A stretch of DNA of 5,516 nucleotides from Hyphococcus sp. (GTDB lineage Bacteria > Pseudomonadota > Alphaproteobacteria > Caulobacterales > Parvularculaceae). Position numbers and translations under genes: made by a program. The notes below the pieces were generated by a model. It saw only the letters and a list, made by a program, of their open reading frames with translations. It made no database searches and was not told the origin of the DNA. The stretch spans positions 1-5,516 of the forward strand of contig BQJH01000201.1 of NCBI GenBank assembly GCA_021604605.1, read 5' to 3'. Below are positions 4,854-5,516 of the stretch, in pieces; the stretch's first letter is position 1, and the number at the start of each line of letters is the position of its first letter.

Positions 4854-5516
4854 CTAGCGACGGAAATTTCGCCAATCGTCATAGCGGGCGTAAATAACAA
4901 ACAGTACGGAAAGAATAATCAGCAATAAAAGGGCAAACTGGATTTGTGCTTCGACGGCGTGGGCTTCGTGCTTGGAAGGGCGTTGTGGTCCACTGACAAT
5001 GATCTCGCCATCGCCGTCTTCACCGCCCCCTACAACTTGCCCATTTTGATCAATAACGTCGATGTCGCCATCACCGTCCATGTCTTGTACCGGATCAGGA
5101 TTACCGCCGGGCGGGCTTGAGCCTTCATGGGCGGTTGGGTTTTCCGTCAGGCCATCGCCGTTTTCAATATTGGTTTCAACCTGATCGAGTTCTTCCGCAT
5201 TATCGCGGCCCATGGTAGAGGCGGCGGCGCCAGCGCCGCCCGCGACAGTTGCGCCTTGAACGGTTCGGCTTTCTGCAACAGAGCCGCGCCGTGGCGGGTC
5301 TTCCACCGGTGTGACGCGCGAATTTTCCTGAATGTTTTCTGGATCGCGAACGAGGGCTGGAATAACAGGTGTTAAAAAAAGCGCACGTTCGGCGGCGCGC
5401 CGTCTCGTGAGGCCCATAACCTCACGCAGTACGCCGCTCACGGTTGCTTTATTCCACCATGTTAGTGCGTCAGCAGCGCCAATCCGGTTTCCGCGATTGA
5501 GGCGGCGACGGGCTGT
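4854..5516 (-). CDS. Phage-type GH24 lysozyme with calcium-loop linker and membrane tail, 3' part only
   Basis: The frame is open to the right edge, so only the last 220 residues are seen; a GTG at 5441 is not needed as a start. The first 48 residues (RRLNRGNRIGAADALTWWNKA, then GLTRRRAAERALFL) match the C-terminal end of GH24 phage endolysins, which cut the glycan chains of peptidoglycan. The catalytic Glu-Asp-Thr lie beyond the window. Next come a polar linker, SRTVQGATVAGGAGAAAS (83-100) resembling the tail of phage lysins with a holin-like end, an acidic stretch with the 12-residue loop DMDGDGDIDVID (145-156), and a degenerate second copy (GEDGDGEIIVSG). One membrane segment at about 192-210 ends in IYARYDDWRNFRR, again like phage holin-lysin tails. 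It is probably a phage-derived or prophage lysin held in the inner membrane. Whether an active prophage lies to the right cannot be seen. The GH24 assignment rests on motif memory from a partial domain. Confidence 0.75.
   Translation of the reverse strand, partial: TARRRLNRGNRIGAADALTWWNKATVSGVLREVMGLTRRRAAERALFLTPVIPALVRDPENIQENSRVTPVEDPPRRGSVAESRTVQGATVAGGAGAAASTMGRDNAEELDQVETNIENGDGLTENPTAHEGSSPPGGNPDPVQDMDGDGDIDVIDQNGQVVGGGEDGDGEIIVSGPQRPSKHEAHAVEAQIQFALLLLIILSVLFVIYARYDDWRNFRR
4887..4943 (-). other. Encoded C-terminal membrane segment of the lysozyme
   Basis: These bases encode IQFALLLLIILSVLFVIYA, the only strongly hydrophobic run in the visible protein, followed by the charged RYDDWRNFRR end. 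The positive C-terminal tail suggests that the end lies in the cytoplasm, which would place the enzyme domain in the periplasm; this is inferred from the positive-inside rule. Confidence 0.75.
5049..5084 (-). other. Encoded EF-hand/dockerin-like calcium-binding loop
   Basis: These bases encode DMDGDGDIDVID. Acidic residues occupy positions 1, 3, 5, 9 and 12, with Gly at 6 and Ile at 8, which is the canonical 12-residue calcium loop; Asp rather than Glu at position 12 is more like dockerin and bacterial calcium loops. A second copy 12 residues later keeps DGDG but lacks the ligands at positions 1, 9 and 12. Confidence 0.65.

Noticed and set aside
5223..5240. Strong GC hairpin GGCGGCG-CCAG-CGCCGCC
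   Set aside because: It lies within the lysozyme coding sequence, where it encodes a Gly/Ala-rich stretch; such codons produce this kind of symmetry by chance.
5127..5375. Plus-strand open frame opposite the lysozyme linker
   Set aside because: It is antisense to the frame that carries the clear lysin, calcium-loop and membrane-tail motifs; no independent support.

Overview
The window looks like chromosomal DNA of an alphaproteobacterium of moderate GC content. The protein families and wording of conserved motifs (phosphomannomutase with a VKPTGFREYDARW start, GQTEAP-type nucleoside transporter, GQAPG/HPSWRN uracil-DNA glycosylase relative) are typical of that class; I cannot name a genus from sequence alone. 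Five genes fill most of it, four complete and one cut by the right edge. No tRNA, rRNA, CRISPR array or insertion sequence was found.

Left part, minus strand: a membrane-anchored LytTR DNA-binding protein (153-1043) lies downstream of a phosphomannomutase/phosphoglucomutase (1179-2678). The 135-base gap between them holds a long imperfect inverted repeat with a LytTR-box-like sequence in its spacer, a plausible control site for the LytTR gene. Bases 1-152 hold no recognisable gene, only small palindromes.

Middle: the mutase and a concentrative nucleoside transporter (2863-4149, plus strand) diverge from a 184-base region that carries a perfect 10-base tandem repeat, a GC-rich hairpin and ribosome binding sites at each end. 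Behind the transporter on the same strand comes a uracil-DNA glycosylase superfamily protein (4219-4845) with a probable 4Fe-4S cluster and altered active-site motifs.

Right part, minus strand: the last 220 residues of a phage-type GH24 lysozyme (4854-5516) face the glycosylase gene tail to tail with only 8 bases between the stops. It carries an acidic linker with a canonical calcium-binding loop and a C-terminal membrane segment ending in IYARYDDW, as in phage lysins with a holin-like tail. Its N-terminus and catalytic residues lie beyond the window.

The genes do not form one obvious pathway: sugar-phosphate metabolism for surface polysaccharides, nucleoside uptake, DNA repair, cell-wall lysis and one regulator. 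No complete new multi-gene system is evident. The most unusual items are the lysozyme tail architecture and the hybrid glycosylase motifs.
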